This document shows, in pieces, positions 1-13,300 of a DNA stretch of 64,000 bases (the first letter of the stretch is position 1; every line of letters begins with the position of its first letter). This stretch comes from Ectocarpus siliculosus (lineage: Eukaryota; Sar; Phaeophyceae; Ectocarpales; Ectocarpaceae). The notes beneath the pieces are model-generated. The model saw only the letters and a list, made by a program, of their open reading frames with translations, did not search any database and had not been told where the DNA came from. Made by a program: the position numbers and the translations under genes. Where the stretch lies: NCBI GenBank assembly GCA_000310025.1, contig FN648498.1, forward strand, positions 441,332 through 505,331, in the 5' to 3' direction.

Positions 1-1
1 G

Positions 2-535
2 TTCGGTCGTGACTTCAACCAACTAGTTGCCGCCGTTGTGTGGCCGGCGTCCCTGCAGCGGTTATCGTTCGGGTCATTTTTCAACCAGCCCATCGACCGA
101 GCCCTGTGGCCGCGTTCCCTGCAGCAACTGTCGTTCGGGTATTGGTTCAACCAACCGATTGCGGCCGTTGTTTGGCCGGCCACTCTGCAGCAGCTGGTGT
201 TTTGGTCAACTTTCAACCAACCTATCCACAGAGTCAAGTGGCCGGTCTCGTTGAAGGATCTAACGTTCGGTCGTGACTTCAACCAACCCATCACTGAAGT
301 CGTGTGGCCGGCCTCCTTGCAGCGGTTATCGTTCGGGTCAAGATTCAACCAGCCCATCGCCAGAGTCTCGTGGCCGTCCTCCCTGCAGCAGCTGTCGTTC
401 GCTTCTTGGTTCACCCAACCCATCGCCGCTATTGTGTGGCCGGCCTCCCTGCAGCATTTGTCGTTTGGGTCAACCTGTGCGACAAACCCATCGCTGGATG
501 CGTCGTCTTTGAACGAGGCGGAATTCGTGTTTTAG
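2..535 (+). CDS. FNIP-like repeat protein, 3' part (5' end outside window)
   Basis: The frame is open from base 2 and stops at 533-535, giving about 177 residues; no start is visible, so the gene begins to the left. It consists of seven tandem 23-residue (69-bp) repeats with consensus LQQLSFGxxFNQPIxxVVWP, followed by a short unrelated tail. The invariant FNQP, FG and WPxSLQ positions resemble FNIP / LRR-like repeats of amoebae and giant viruses, which form curved binding solenoids; the ligand is unknown. The nucleotide repeats are still similar to each other, which suggests recent expansion or ongoing conversion. A second, broken array of the same type lies on the other strand at 30.3-30.8 kb. 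The repeat class is clear; the function is not known. Confidence 0.7.
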   Translation, partial: FGRDFNQLVAAVVWPASLQRLSFGSFFNQPIDRALWPRSLQQLSFGYWFNQPIAAVVWPATLQQLVFWSTFNQPIHRVKWPVSLKDLTFGRDFNQPITEVVWPASLQRLSFGSRFNQPIARVSWPSSLQQLSFASWFTQPIAAIVWPASLQHLSFGSTCATNPSLDASSLNEAEFVF

Positions 536-2869
536 ATCAGGCCGGCTTTCGAAGTTTTGTGAACCTCATGGCACAGGTGGACCCATGCGGGAGTTTCTGT
601 AGATGAGATCATTTGTTTTTGTAGGGTGTCATCTACGTTCTAAAAGAAATATAAAGCGGAGGACCGATATTGAAAGAACTCAGCCAACGCCGTGTTAATG
701 TTGTCGACAGCTAAGCCTTTACCTTGCATACCAGGCGTTGAGAATTACATGTATCGTTTCCTGCGCAGTAAGTTCGTCAGTGCGGTTCTATGACCGCGAG
801 GAACGAATGAAGACGGGGGCATGCGGGGGAGGGGGAAGTTCGGGCAGGAGGATTTTGCTGGAAATTTTAAATTGTGGTTCAAACCACTCGCTCACATGTC
901 CTTTTTAGCACGAGAAAACATCGTCGTGGTGTGCGCGCCTCTCAGCAACATGCAGCATTGCCAGATGACAGATGTTTTGCACGGCGGACCCCCGTCGACA
1001 GGATTGAGACTTGACTGACTGACGACTGTTTTTGACTGAAGATAGTCTGCCCAGATGTACACATTGTGGGGTATTTCAGGAGAAATATGGAGGGAACGGA
1101 CTTCTTTTCGTTGTGCTGTGTTTGGGCCACGGATCATTAATATTTAGGTTAAACAGATGTTCGCATTTCGATTTTGAGGCACATAGAAATATTCACAAAA
1201 TCCTTGGAGCTGTAGTCCACAGGCCTATACGGAGCCAATAACAGGTCGGAGTAACGAGGATGACCAATGATTGGATTGTAGTAACGGTCGTTCTGCTTTG
1301 ATGCAGCGATGGATGGGATTGAGATCGTTCGCGTGCAGTGTAAAGGGTATGAGATATATTTTTATCCATCTACTGTAGCAAACTTGATTCCGAAGATCGC
1401 GATGCGGATACACAACGGTGTTTGCCCCTACTCTCTGTGCGAGAGGGTATTTAGTGTTTTCACGGCACTGCTTGCAAGTTCTCTTGATCGCCCTCCACCA
1501 TATGGTATCGAACCGACGTTTCGGCGAGGTTGTGGGAGTCAGGGTTAGGGGTACATTGGCGTGGATTCACACACGATCAATGGCCCTGGGTTGTCATGGC
1601 AAGGCGACAAAAGTAAACCCGAAAGCTGTATGAAGGTGCCATGAACGCCTTCGTCTCGTTTGGCAGGCAGATGGTCAGGAAACAAGCTTGTCGCGAGCCA
1701 ACGACGCCCCGAACGTATGAACGCCGCCACCGAAAGCGTCTGCCGCGAAGGGGTGTCAACGGGACAGAAGCTACATGCCATCTATCTTACCATGTGTTTG
1801 CTCTATCGATCAAAATTGGGCTGAGCTGGACGGGAAAGACCAGGTTAGACCCTCTCTGCGAGGCTTAACCCTGCACAATCCGGGATTTGCGGGAATGAGA
1901 AACGAATACATATATTAATGACGTTGAGTTTAAACGTCCTTACCTCCGGTTGGCCTTCACGGAGTTTTCTCAGCAACGCAGAAGATTGGCGTGATAACTG
2001 CGGTGGTTTCGTTTTTGTCGGACACATTGTACAGCGCTTCCCACGCATGCAACGTTCGGTTTAGGTACACCCTCCACCACCGTGTTTTGTATTGGTCTAC
2101 GCCAGCCGCAAGGCACCTACAATTGTAGACGAAACTTGCATTAACCAAGCCTCGGACGGCGGCGGGCTGAAAATATGCGACCTCGGTCCTTCCCTAGCAT
2201 CGGCTATTGAATAAATATTGAAGGTAAGCACACCCTCACAGTAGTTATCTACTACAGTATTCTATTTCGCGGAATAATCGTGAGCTCTCCAAATATTTAG
2301 TCCACGAACATGAAATGTGTGGCTGTTCTAAAACTCATCCTACATGTACGGTGCTTTTCGTGAATCGATTGATGTCCCTCGGCACCCGAGCGTGACGCAT
2401 GAGCATCTCTCAATCAAGCACTTTGCTCTACCAGTTCTCAAGCTGTGTGTCCAATACGCATCGCTGCCTGTACAACCCTCCTTTTCTGTCACTGTCTACA
2501 GGAGTAGTATTCGTACCCCCACGAAGATCCACAACCCGCGCAATCGGAACCCTTCATTTATTTGCGAGGCCCTCCCTTAAGGTTCCCGTCAAAAGTACGC
2601 TATAGACGGCAAAGGGATACACATCAACCGACACACACGGGGAGCAATCTAGCAATACGCGCGCCATGGCCCTAAAGCTTCTCAAGGTGATTCCCCTAAA
2701 TGATCCAAAAGAAAACACCCCTAGTTTTGTGCGACGTTCACCACTTGGCGAGTCCACACGCACACGTTATCTGGCGTCCGCGTGGTTGAAAACGGTTCGC
2801 GTCTGCTCCAGCCGCCGAACATTCGCACATCCCCGTCGACCACGGCGTGCGTATTCATCGCTCTCTTTT
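536..2869. other. Intergenic stretch, no supported gene
   Basis: Only short overlapping reading frames without recognisable domains occur here. It lies between the stop of the FNIP-like gene and the stop of the kinase gene (convergent ends), so it should hold the 3' UTRs of both. I see no repeat copy shared with the rest of the window. Confidence 0.5.
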
Positions 2870-5800
2870 TCACCAGTTGGCAAAGATAGAGTTGTCCCCC
2901 GTGAAGACGGGGACATCCTTGTGGTTTCCCTCGTCCACCGCAGGAGGGGCAAGACTGTGCGGAGGTTTCCATGGAGCCTGGTTGGTTGGAATACGTTCGA
3001 AGGGAGGTGGCAGCAACGTGTCTGCTGGTTGCATGCGCAAGGAACGACGCGGTGGCGCGAGCTCGAGGTCTGTGGACGATGCCTCAAGCGACCGATTGTC
3101 AACAATCCGCCTAAACAGAATCATCCACGAAACCACGCCACTCGCTTGTTCGTAGAAACTCCTCCACTTACCGGCATCCTCTTGTGCGCCAAAGCATTCC
3201 AGTCAATCTCGGCGAAGTAAGGGTGTTTTCTCGCCTCGTCTATCCCGCCGGCAAGGTTCCCTAGCCTCTGTGACGGATCTGCCTGGAGGAACCTCGAAAC
3301 TATGTCCCGAGAGTGTTCATTTCCGGCCTGCGGGATAGACGTGACATGCCGTAGGGAGGCAGCGAGAATTGTGCCTTTCTGTGAAACATATCGTTTGCAC
3401 AGACAGTTCTGGGGATGTACGCCCACAACGTGCCTTTCAAGTGTTGATTGATCAATACATACATGTGAATGGATAATTCCAGCGACTTGAATGATGTGGG
3501 CATTGTCTCATCGGAGCTCCTTCGAAAGATGCGGTTCCCGGGAGAGGGTGTTGATATTGCTTGTCGACGTGGCATCGATCATTGCCGCTTGCTGTTGTTA
3601 CACTTGGCATGAGAACTTTTACCGAAGATGTTCCACACTCGTCGTCAAGACTTTTGGCAGCAGTACTCGCGCACCAACCCATTCGGGAAAACGAAGAGGC
3701 AATTCTTACGGTAAATATCAGTACCACCACCGTCGTCGTATACAACTCTCACGTCGTGTATTTTTTTCGGAACTTGCTGCGTCCTACGAATTTAGAGCGA
3801 AACGCCTCCTGACCGAAAGAGCTAGTTTGCATCACATGGTTGGCGTGGTCAATGGACGTGCGTGTGGTCACTTGAGAGCCAACGGGACGCATCGCCCTGG
3901 ATGGGTTCCTTCAACCTAGGCACTAGACCTTTCCTCTAGGAAACAGATCCCCCTAGAAGGCATAACTCTCGTTCAACACCCGTGTCGGGTCTTGATAGAC
4001 AAACACTGACCTGAGATGAACATGCATTCGAGATCAACCCTTCCCTGAACGACGGGTCTGCACACTGTTCGATAGTTGGCCGTGGGTTCGTCGAAAGTGA
4101 CAAGTGTTTCGTGCTGAATGGTACCAGTTTCGCCGCACCTTTGTATCGTAGTTGGGGGGAAACACGCTTTTAGAGGTGGCCACTTTGGAACCGGCGATCC
4201 TTGTGAAGAGGGCCGTGATGTCCGTCGGCTCCCCAGGGGACTGAAAGGGGGTGTACCCTGCCGTGTACTCGAACGTCAACACACCCAGTGCCCAGCAATC
4301 CACCGACCTTTTTTTAGCGCACGGAGAGGGGAGGGGGTTGAGGGTTCAACAAGCTCAAGCTTGTTGTGTCATCGTTACACCCCATGGTTGCAAAGTCAGG
4401 GTCATGTTCTCCGATCTACCGGGTGCCCCAATAGTTCGATCGCACTCTCGCACGTTCTGATACTGATACGATTCTTCTGCGGCAACGCTTTGGAGACCAT
4501 AAGTTATGTTCCGATGTTCACGCCAGGTTCCCCGTCTGGCACCCGCTAGAGGTGCAAGTACCTCACAAAGCCTCGACATGCTGTCCAACCAAGACTATTG
4601 TCGTGTGTAATACAATCTATAATATGTAGCTTGTTTGAACCACGTCCAGGCGGGCGGAACAACGGGAACGAGCACGGGTCAGCTCGCATCGACAAACCTC
4701 GTAGGGGCGTTCTCGCGAGCGTGGGGATGAGAGGATGGCCGCTAGAGTGTTGTTAAATTTGACGGCGTTGGAGTAAGACCGCTCACGTGCAGAGATGGGT
4801 AGGACAAATGTTGCTGCATGACACGGTGGGAAGGAGCTCACGAGTGCCTTCGCGAGTACAACGGGATCAATGCAGCGCCGGAGATTCGTCGAAATCACGT
4901 ATACCGCCATGCACAACAACTTCGTCAGGACTACGTTGGTGCGCTAGCGGTCATTTTCTTGGTCTACAATGGGATGTTGAAAGCAAGATCTTCGGCAACA
5001 AAACAACAACGGAATCAAGGGACTAGGGACTTGCTCACTTGTCGTGTCCAGCGTTGAAGATAAACTCGGGCGCAAGGTATTCTGGGGTCCCGCACATGGT
5101 AAATGACTTCGGGTGCACCTCTGGCTTCCCGTCGACTATGATCGTGAAAGGGATCTTCTTGGCAAAGCCTAGGTCGATCAGCCGCGGATACCCCTGTCCG
5201 TCGACCATGATATTTTCCGGCTGATATTCAGGAACACACGTTGTATGAGAACAAGTCCCAGCAGGACAGAAAGAGAGATCGTTATGGTGCTTTGCGTGAA
5301 CGGGTATTGATCACCAAATTTGAAGGAGGGTCTGAATCCAACTCCACAGGAATTCGAATTGTCTGACGGCAACTTCTCCCACGTTGACGTCAGTACGAAC
5401 GGAGTACAGTTGTTCGCAAAAACATGTTGGTAGGAGGAAGTCACGTTCGCGGAGGCTCTTGGACACAACCCACAAGCATCGGGGTGGATTGTTACGGTAA
5501 AACATACACGTACGCCGATTCCAATAACACTGAAGTCGCAGTTCTGGATCACATTCCTCTGCCCTGCCCTTCCAACAAATCACCTTGAGATCCCTGTAGG
5601 CGACCCCCCTGGCGTGCATGTACGATAATGCCTCCAGAACGCACGCGGCGTAAAATCTGCGTTCCGTCCGGTGGCACGATCCCAAGGTTGCAATAGAATG
5701 AAGGTTACCACGACTTGAGCATCTGCTTGTTCGCGCTCTGATTTGATCGAGCGTTTGGAAATTGACTGCTGCGTTCGAAACACGGCATTATGGTAAAGAG

Positions 5801-8800
5801 TTTCAGGTGTTCTGCGTTTTCTGTAGCCTGCCTTGTCTCCGGAAAAAAAAAACAACGACTCGAAGAGCCGCATATGACCTCCCGCTCAACGTTGGGGTAC
5901 GTAAGGAATACCAGCAGGTCAGGTTTTTTGTGCGACATTACCTCACTTTGGTATCGCGGATCCGTTTCGCCCCCCGTCTTTCAAGAGCTTTAGGGGTGTC
6001 ATCGAAAACCCATAGCTTGGGCCTAACGCTCCTCTAGGAAAATGTTACCATGTTTTCCGCTGTTCCTCTGGAATCGAAATTTGGCACGTCTATAGTCGAT
6101 ACTTGCGTGCTCAATCCAAGCTAATCCGCCACTTCTGCCACGTCCAGCTACTGGGCACAATGTCTTCCGCAGAGCTAAGTTGACACGAACTACGCAGGGT
6201 GGCTGCGAGTGACGCACCTCATCTCGTTGTGCTTTGCTGTAAAAGAGAGTATGCAATTCATGGTCTGTGCAGGTGTTATCTTCTCATTCTTTTCGGCGTC
6301 TAGCCAAGAGTCTGCGAACGCGATACCATCCTCCCTTGTAGGTTTCGGTAAATTTTACCAGAAGGTTTACTTGCTACAACGCACCACAGCACCCAGCTGT
6401 TCCTGACGAGAGTGTTGTTGTTGTTTTTCTTCACATTAAACTCGTGTCAGTTGCTAATCCCAAAATCTAGCAAAGACTCGGCCCGTGGTCACAAAAATGC
6501 TAAATAAAGCCATCAGAAGATCTAAAGAGTGTGCACTCCAGTGAATAGCAAAGAGCTCGGCTAGCCTAGCACGCGACTTTCAATCACTTCTTACTGTACG
6601 AGGCGTCCGTTTAGGCACACACAGGCATACCTTCCGTGTTCGATCGGAAGGTCTCCCTCGGCGAAACCGCTGACCCCCTCGTAGATTATGGACCACATCT
6701 CCCCGGCCGTTACTGCCTCCATGAGGAAATAAATGCTGTTCGCGTCCTGTCAGGGTTGTGAGACACAAGGGCGAGAGCTGTTTTCTCTTTTTGCGAAGTC
6801 TCGTGTTGCAATCTTTGGCAATCTTCGACTCGTTCCTTATCTATGCGTTCCTGGTATCAACGTATTGAACAACCATTCACCCGGCGCTCATCGTTGGCTA
6901 GTGCATCAGGTCTCAGTCCAGTCCTTGGTCTTGCCGTTGTGTATTGACAACGTCGTCGCGAAGGGGAAGCAGGGGGATAAGAATCGAGAGAAATTATTTT
7001 GGTGTGGGTTCTCTGAGTCCTCGTGGCGTGAAGACTCGTTGAAACATGGCAAACCAACACCCGGCGCATGTACACCTGTGTATAATCTTGGTTTGCTAAA
7101 GACCTAGTCTACATACTCTCTGGAGAGAGTGGAATGTTCCGTTTTTCGGCGAGTTGAAGGGGGCTCGCGTCGCGAAGATACCCAACACTGCATATAGTCT
7201 AGACGGCGAGGGACGAATGATAATGATATCCACACAACAAGCAACACCGGGCAAACAACATTCAATGACTACAGTACCAGTCAGCGAATATAGTGTTTTG
7301 TCAGCACTGAAAGCCCACCTAATACGACAACAGCATCACTGCACGGATATGCAATATTGTACGTATACCACATGGAGACTACTTCATACATGAGTATCGA
7401 ATCAGTCATCAATATTGGTCACCTGGAAGGTGGAATAAAGCCCGAGGATCAGGGGGTGAGTCATATTCTGCAACAGCAGCTTCTCATCCTTCACGTGCGC
7501 CAGCTGGCCCCTATCCACGACGGCCTTCTTGGAGAGGGCCTTGAGGGCGAAGTGCTCGATTTCCCCGAGATCTGCTTCCTCCTGCTTTGCTCTGGCAAGG
7601 GGAGAAATCAAAGGCACATGGTGGACGGAGAATATGACTTCAGTTATCATTCGAGATTATGACCCCCTGTTCTGGGTCATCTTATGTCGACCGAAAATTG
7701 CCATGTTACCTTGAAGCGCAGGACGATGACGCATCGGATCGAGGTCAGAACTGTTCTTTATGTGCACCAGATAGAAACAGCAGCAACGACGACAGCAGCA
7801 CTAGTAACAGCTTGGACGGCGGAGCGGAGCTACAGTAGAACATAACATTGTCTGAGACTGTGAGGACGGAGGGCAGAACACGGCCAAAGTAGCGTACGGG
7901 AGGCAGGCCAGCAAACTCTCATCTTGAGCATGGATGGGCAAAAGGGTATTTTGTTTTACTGTTGTTCTTGACAAGGAGGAGAAGGTACGGCTAACGTGGT
8001 TATTGGTGGGGAAGAAATCGGAACAGCCTTGAACATTACGGTGCTGGCGGTGACGCAGAATATGTGGTAGGGGCGTATGAGGTGCGTTGATCGATCGATT
8101 TTACACACTTCACGATGCAGAGTGATTTCCTGGCCTCTTCGTGAAGTCTACATGGTTGATACCATGGCCCCAACAACCCTGTCCGCTTGCTACCGTAGTT
8201 TGCACGAGATGTCACACCCTCTGGACCAATTTTCAGAGTACTCGGCAGGAAAATCAGTGAGGGCACCGACCATAACGGGGTTGGAACAGTCTCGGCGACA
8301 CGTTTCCAAAACGCATCGTTTGATTTCGACACCCTTCGTCCTCGTGGAGTAATCGGGCTTTGACAATCGTTCCGGGGGTGTGGTATGTCGTGCAACCTAC
8401 GGTTCTCGACTCGCTAGACAGTCGACTATGTGCGTGGTGGCGGGGATTATGCTCATGTTGCCAATGTGCTGTCGTTGCCGTTGTTGTTGCTGCTGTTGCT
8501 CTTTGTCTCTATACGAAAGTGCTTGCCTGATCAACCTAACACTCCAAATCCCATCATATTTTAACCAGCGAGAGACGACCTCCTTGACATTAGGCTACCG
8601 ACTCGCAAGGCGTGAGTGACTCACTTGTCCTTGAAGGTGACAAGGGTTACCCGTCCGAAACTGCCGGTGCCTAGGAACACCTCCGTCTTGAAGTCTTCCG
8701 GAAGGAACCGGTCGTCCAAGGCCTTGCCGATGAACCTTCCGCCCGGCAAGCAAGCATTGACACGGGGATGGGAATCGGGAGGAGGTGCACATGCGGTGGG

Positions 8801-9111
8801 TGTCATAGCTTCAAAAAGACAATAGTTGGCGGGTTCGTGGGAAAACATTACTATTGAAAAGAAGGGAAGAGGTTGGCTTGACGTTACACAGAAACTACTA
8901 GTTCATGCACACACACGGGTTTCACGGAACAGGTACTGAAAAATCTTTTCTCGCACAACATTGATGAAATTTGCAGCATGTCGGTCAACGGTTGATGTAT
9001 CATGCACACTAACCCATCCTCACCTAAGCATGGTAACTCTTGCATGCACTAGAGTCGTTGCCCTACCTATTATTTGTTCTTGTAGATGAACGCGACTAGT
9101 GTGCCGCCTCA

Positions 9112-9153
<42 letters not shown>

Positions 9154-10336
9154 GTCGATCCCTCTCGCTGAACCGACCGATTTTTGTATCCACCCTTCTC
9201 TTTCCATCAGCCAATCTACCTCACCTTTGACTCTTGGCTTTCTTGAGGAGGCTGGGGCGGCCTCTCAACAGCTGGGAGAAGATCTCTCTGATGGGACCCA
9301 CGATCGTCTCGAATTGACTCGGCGTGAAATAACTCAAGCGTAAGTCCTGTCGGCGTGGTGATGGCGTTCGCGTATGTGTTGTGTGTTTTGAGAATCGTAA
9401 CGGCGGAGGTGTGCCGATGGTGCCAACAAGCTGTAATATGGTCGGTGGAGCTTGCTTCTATTGAAACAACCGGGAGGGGCGCCGTGTGTCGAGTGTGTAC
9501 TTCAGCGACACAGTCTGCTCCTCTTTCCGGTTTCAGTTACAGTCATGGGAGATGGCAATGACCAGCGATCTTAAACCATGGAGACACATAGGAAATATGC
9601 GCTCTGGAGTTCCATGCTGACTTCTTGCACACTTGTTTCCTCCGATGTGCCAACCAACAATCACTGCATTGTTGAAAGAGACATAATCAGTACGCCGGAT
9701 GCTCGGAAACACCACCCGCTAGATCGCACAGCACACGCCCCACCTCTTTCGCCGTGATCGACACGGGGCATATGGCACCCGCAAACTTGAGCCCTTGAGT
9801 CGATGCTGCATTTCCATCCCCAGCCCCTGCCCCGCCCTTTCCAAGATCGATAGTTTCGGGTACGGGCGCCCAGCAACCCCCTCTCTTCCCTTTTCCGGCG
9901 CAAAGCAGAACCGGCATTCCTAGGAACGTTCCAGGGCCTAGAACAAGGCTCCTGGGTCCGAACAGTATTCGAAGGTATCGGACGGAGGACGGTGGGTGCG
10001 GCGGTGGTTCACATTTCATATTTCTGAATCCCAGGATAGGTTAGTGATGCTGCCTCCATCATGTGGGGCGGCGAGATGATGAGCACATGAAATCCACAGC
10101 AGTGTAGGCATACGCGAGGGCCACGAGTGGTGCCGAAGCGCCATGTTGGGGGGGGAGGGGGTAGTGCACTCCAAAGGGCGGTTCAGATACGTTGTTGTAG
10201 GCCAGAACGTTGTGACCGACATCGCCGGGCATGACTTGATATTTTTTCAAGGGTGGGGTCGATCAACCCCTCGAACTGCGTACCTGAACTTATAGCCTTC
10301 CTCATCCCATCCAACCCCGCCCCACCTTACGGTGTC

Positions 10337-10389
<53 letters not shown>

Positions 10390-13300
10390 TCTGAGTTGTT
10401 CGTGCTCCTTCCCCAGCTCGGTCGCCGTCATCGCCGTCGTTGGCCTGTCCCTCGTACCGCCCACCTTCCTCGGCGCTCTTCTTCTCCTCACCACCGCTAG
10501 CCAGCACTGCCGCCGCCGCAGCGTTCGAAATGTCATCTCCCTCTGGCGGGGTCTCCTGGATCGACCCCGACGCGGCCGTGGAGCCCCCTCCCTTGGAACT
10601 GCTCCTTGGGGCCGGGCGTGGCGTGTCTGGCTTGGGAACCGCCGGGCGCAGTTGCTTGCGGATCAGCTCGGGCGAGTCCACCGTCGACGACTTGACCTGA
10701 TATGCACGGCCCACAGCATGTGTTTTAGACGGAAAGCGTTTCCAGTACATATTTTTCGTAATCGCGGGTTTGTTGGTGGGCGTTTGCGGGGCATCAAGGC
10801 CCAAGATTGACTCCATGGGTATTCGACAGTCCCATCGGAAGAAGGGGCGGAATCCAGTCCGGCTGGTACGGTCGGCGGTCCCGTGGGTTGGACAATCCGT
10901 ATCGGGTATCGACCGGGGTTTGCCGTGTTACCGTGTCTGGTTGCGCAGCCTAACGTAGGCCAATGCCACCGTCCGCCTGGATTTCCCTGCTCCCTGCTCC
11001 CCCCCGTAGACAGTTGCATGAGTGAAGCCACCGGCATCCACCGCGAGACACCTCTAATAAATCGTTTAATTGTGTACGGCACCATCCCTGCCGGCCACTG
11101 CTGCATGCTGGTTGTGCGACCGGGCCCAAGGGTAGCCGATCTCCCCGCGTGGTTCTTGAAGATACGCTTGGTCATTTCACATATAGAGCACTCCTTCCTG
11201 TAACACCAGATTGTGAGTGTACCGGTTCTGGATACAGCGAATCAGTACTGCTATCTCTACCCCCGCCCTACCTCAAACATTATCCTGTCCCTGGTGTGCA
11301 AACAACTCTGTTGCAACCACATGGCATGATCTGACCCTGCCGTACCTCGACAGAGCCGTACTCTATCAGATAGCACCGGTCCACAGTGCCTCCCTCCGTT
11401 GATACGGTTTCTCCCTCCCTAAGTTGTATCGTCGTGAACGCTCCAGCCAACCGAGATGCTGCCTGCTTGTCCAGGGGATCCTGTGGTCGTCCATCGATCA
11501 TGAGCAAGGATGAAGGAGGCGCTGTGAAGACAGCACCGTCAGCGCTTTTATTGTAAAAATCTATTCGCCGAAAACGATTGACCACCCGCCAAAAGGGGGG
11601 ATACCGTGTTCGTTACGCTCGTGCATCTTTCGTAACGATCATGCCAACTGAATGACCCCGCGAAGTTCAAACGTGCCATACCAACTCGGGGGTGGCCTGC
11701 ATCCACGCCACACGCTGAACGAGGGAGGCGCTGACAGATAACGCCAGCATCTCGCGAAACCTGCTCCTTTGAAGCGTGAACAACTCGCAATCCTCCACTG
11801 CCTGGAATGAACAAAGGGAAAGAAAGGGATGATCGAATTTGTGTCGGAAGGAGCAGCGAACGGGCAAGCCACTAAGAAACGCACAAACACGATCAACATC
11901 ATGATCGACAACACCAACAGCAACAACCTTGTCTATTCCTGGCGAAATGAAACAGGGCATAAACAGTACCCGTCTTTGCATATGGGCAGGCCGGTTAACT
12001 GGGGGTAGTCCCCATGAGAAGAAAGAGGCACGAGAATCTCAACGTAGATCACCAACCCGTCCGTAATGATCCAGAGAGAACGTTGTATGGTAAGTTATAC
12101 CGCCTTATCTGCGCCACATGTACACCGCCAGGATCACATTCCAAAGCGTCCCGTGAAAGCACTTCGTACATTTTGCTGGTCACAAGACCCCTGAACCGGG
12201 CCTAGAAAAATTTCCCACCTTCACGCTGGCGCTTCTTGGTGTGTGATACAACAGAGCCAGCTCGCCCACAGCGCAGCCCGGGCCCACATGTCGGGTCAGG
12301 GTGCCTCCCACGTAGACCTCTAGCTTTCCCGTCTTGATGACATACATGGCGTCGCCTGGTTCTCCCTCCTGCATGAGCCACTCTCCCGAGCGGCATGAGC
12401 TCTTCTCCATCGTGTCGATCAAGGAGTTCATCTGCGTGGATCAAGTGGACAAGCAAGAGAGAGAAAATCACGAAACTTCTGGCTCAACCAGAAACTTCCG
12501 ATACTGGCATTAACGTTTTTACCGCGGGAGAGGTACAATGGGGCGCCAAGCGGTCGCTTCGATGGAAACTTTGGCTGAGGAAGAGGTGGGGGACGATGGC
12601 CGGCTTCGAACGAGATTTCAAGATGAACCACCTACAGCCATCCGTACCACACTATCCCAGGTTGCTACGAGAAGCAGCACAAAAAACCACACGCCTTCAA
12701 AAACCAAGCAGCGTCGATTTGGCCTTGTTCCGCGTGCATATTCTAAACAACAGACGCGCAGGTTCTTGACCGCCATAATTTCTTAGCAGAGCTACACAAT
12801 AGCGGGGCTTGTTTTAAACAACGCGAACGTTTCAAAGTTTCCACAGCAACAACCACCGTAGGGTTGACTGGGAAAATATGTTGCCGCTACCCGTGCTTGA
12901 CGTTGCCTGTTACCTGGTTGGTGCTTTCCTCTCCAATGAAAAAGAAATTCACCAGTGCCTCCAGAATGAGCTTGTCGTTTCCGTCTTGGAACACTTCCTG
13001 TGCAATGCAACGTTGGTTCCAGCGAAAGACGAAAAGAACAACTCGATACCATCACCAAGAACAGAGAATGAGAAAAGGGCGGAGCCACGTCCCGACATTT
13101 CGGGGATGCGAAGCGAACGCTCTTCGTACGGCTGCGACATGCGGTTCCAAGAAAGTACTCCCACCTCGCCGTAACTCCAAGCGTTAGTTCCATGGCTCAA
13201 CAATGAAACTCTTGCGCTGGTGTCCCTTTCGGTGATGATAGTGCCCCGTGGATCCCGTCCCTTCCCTCTTCCTCCCTTCTCTTTGGTGCATCCTATATTT

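Noticed and set aside
2666-3220. A 184-codon plus-strand frame
   Set aside because: It lies antisense to the last two exons of the kinase gene, whose protein matches a known family; this frame has no domain.
10253-10810. A 185-codon plus-strand frame with a Ser-Leu repeat
   Set aside because: The repeat is the translated TC microsatellite and the rest is antisense to a kinase exon.
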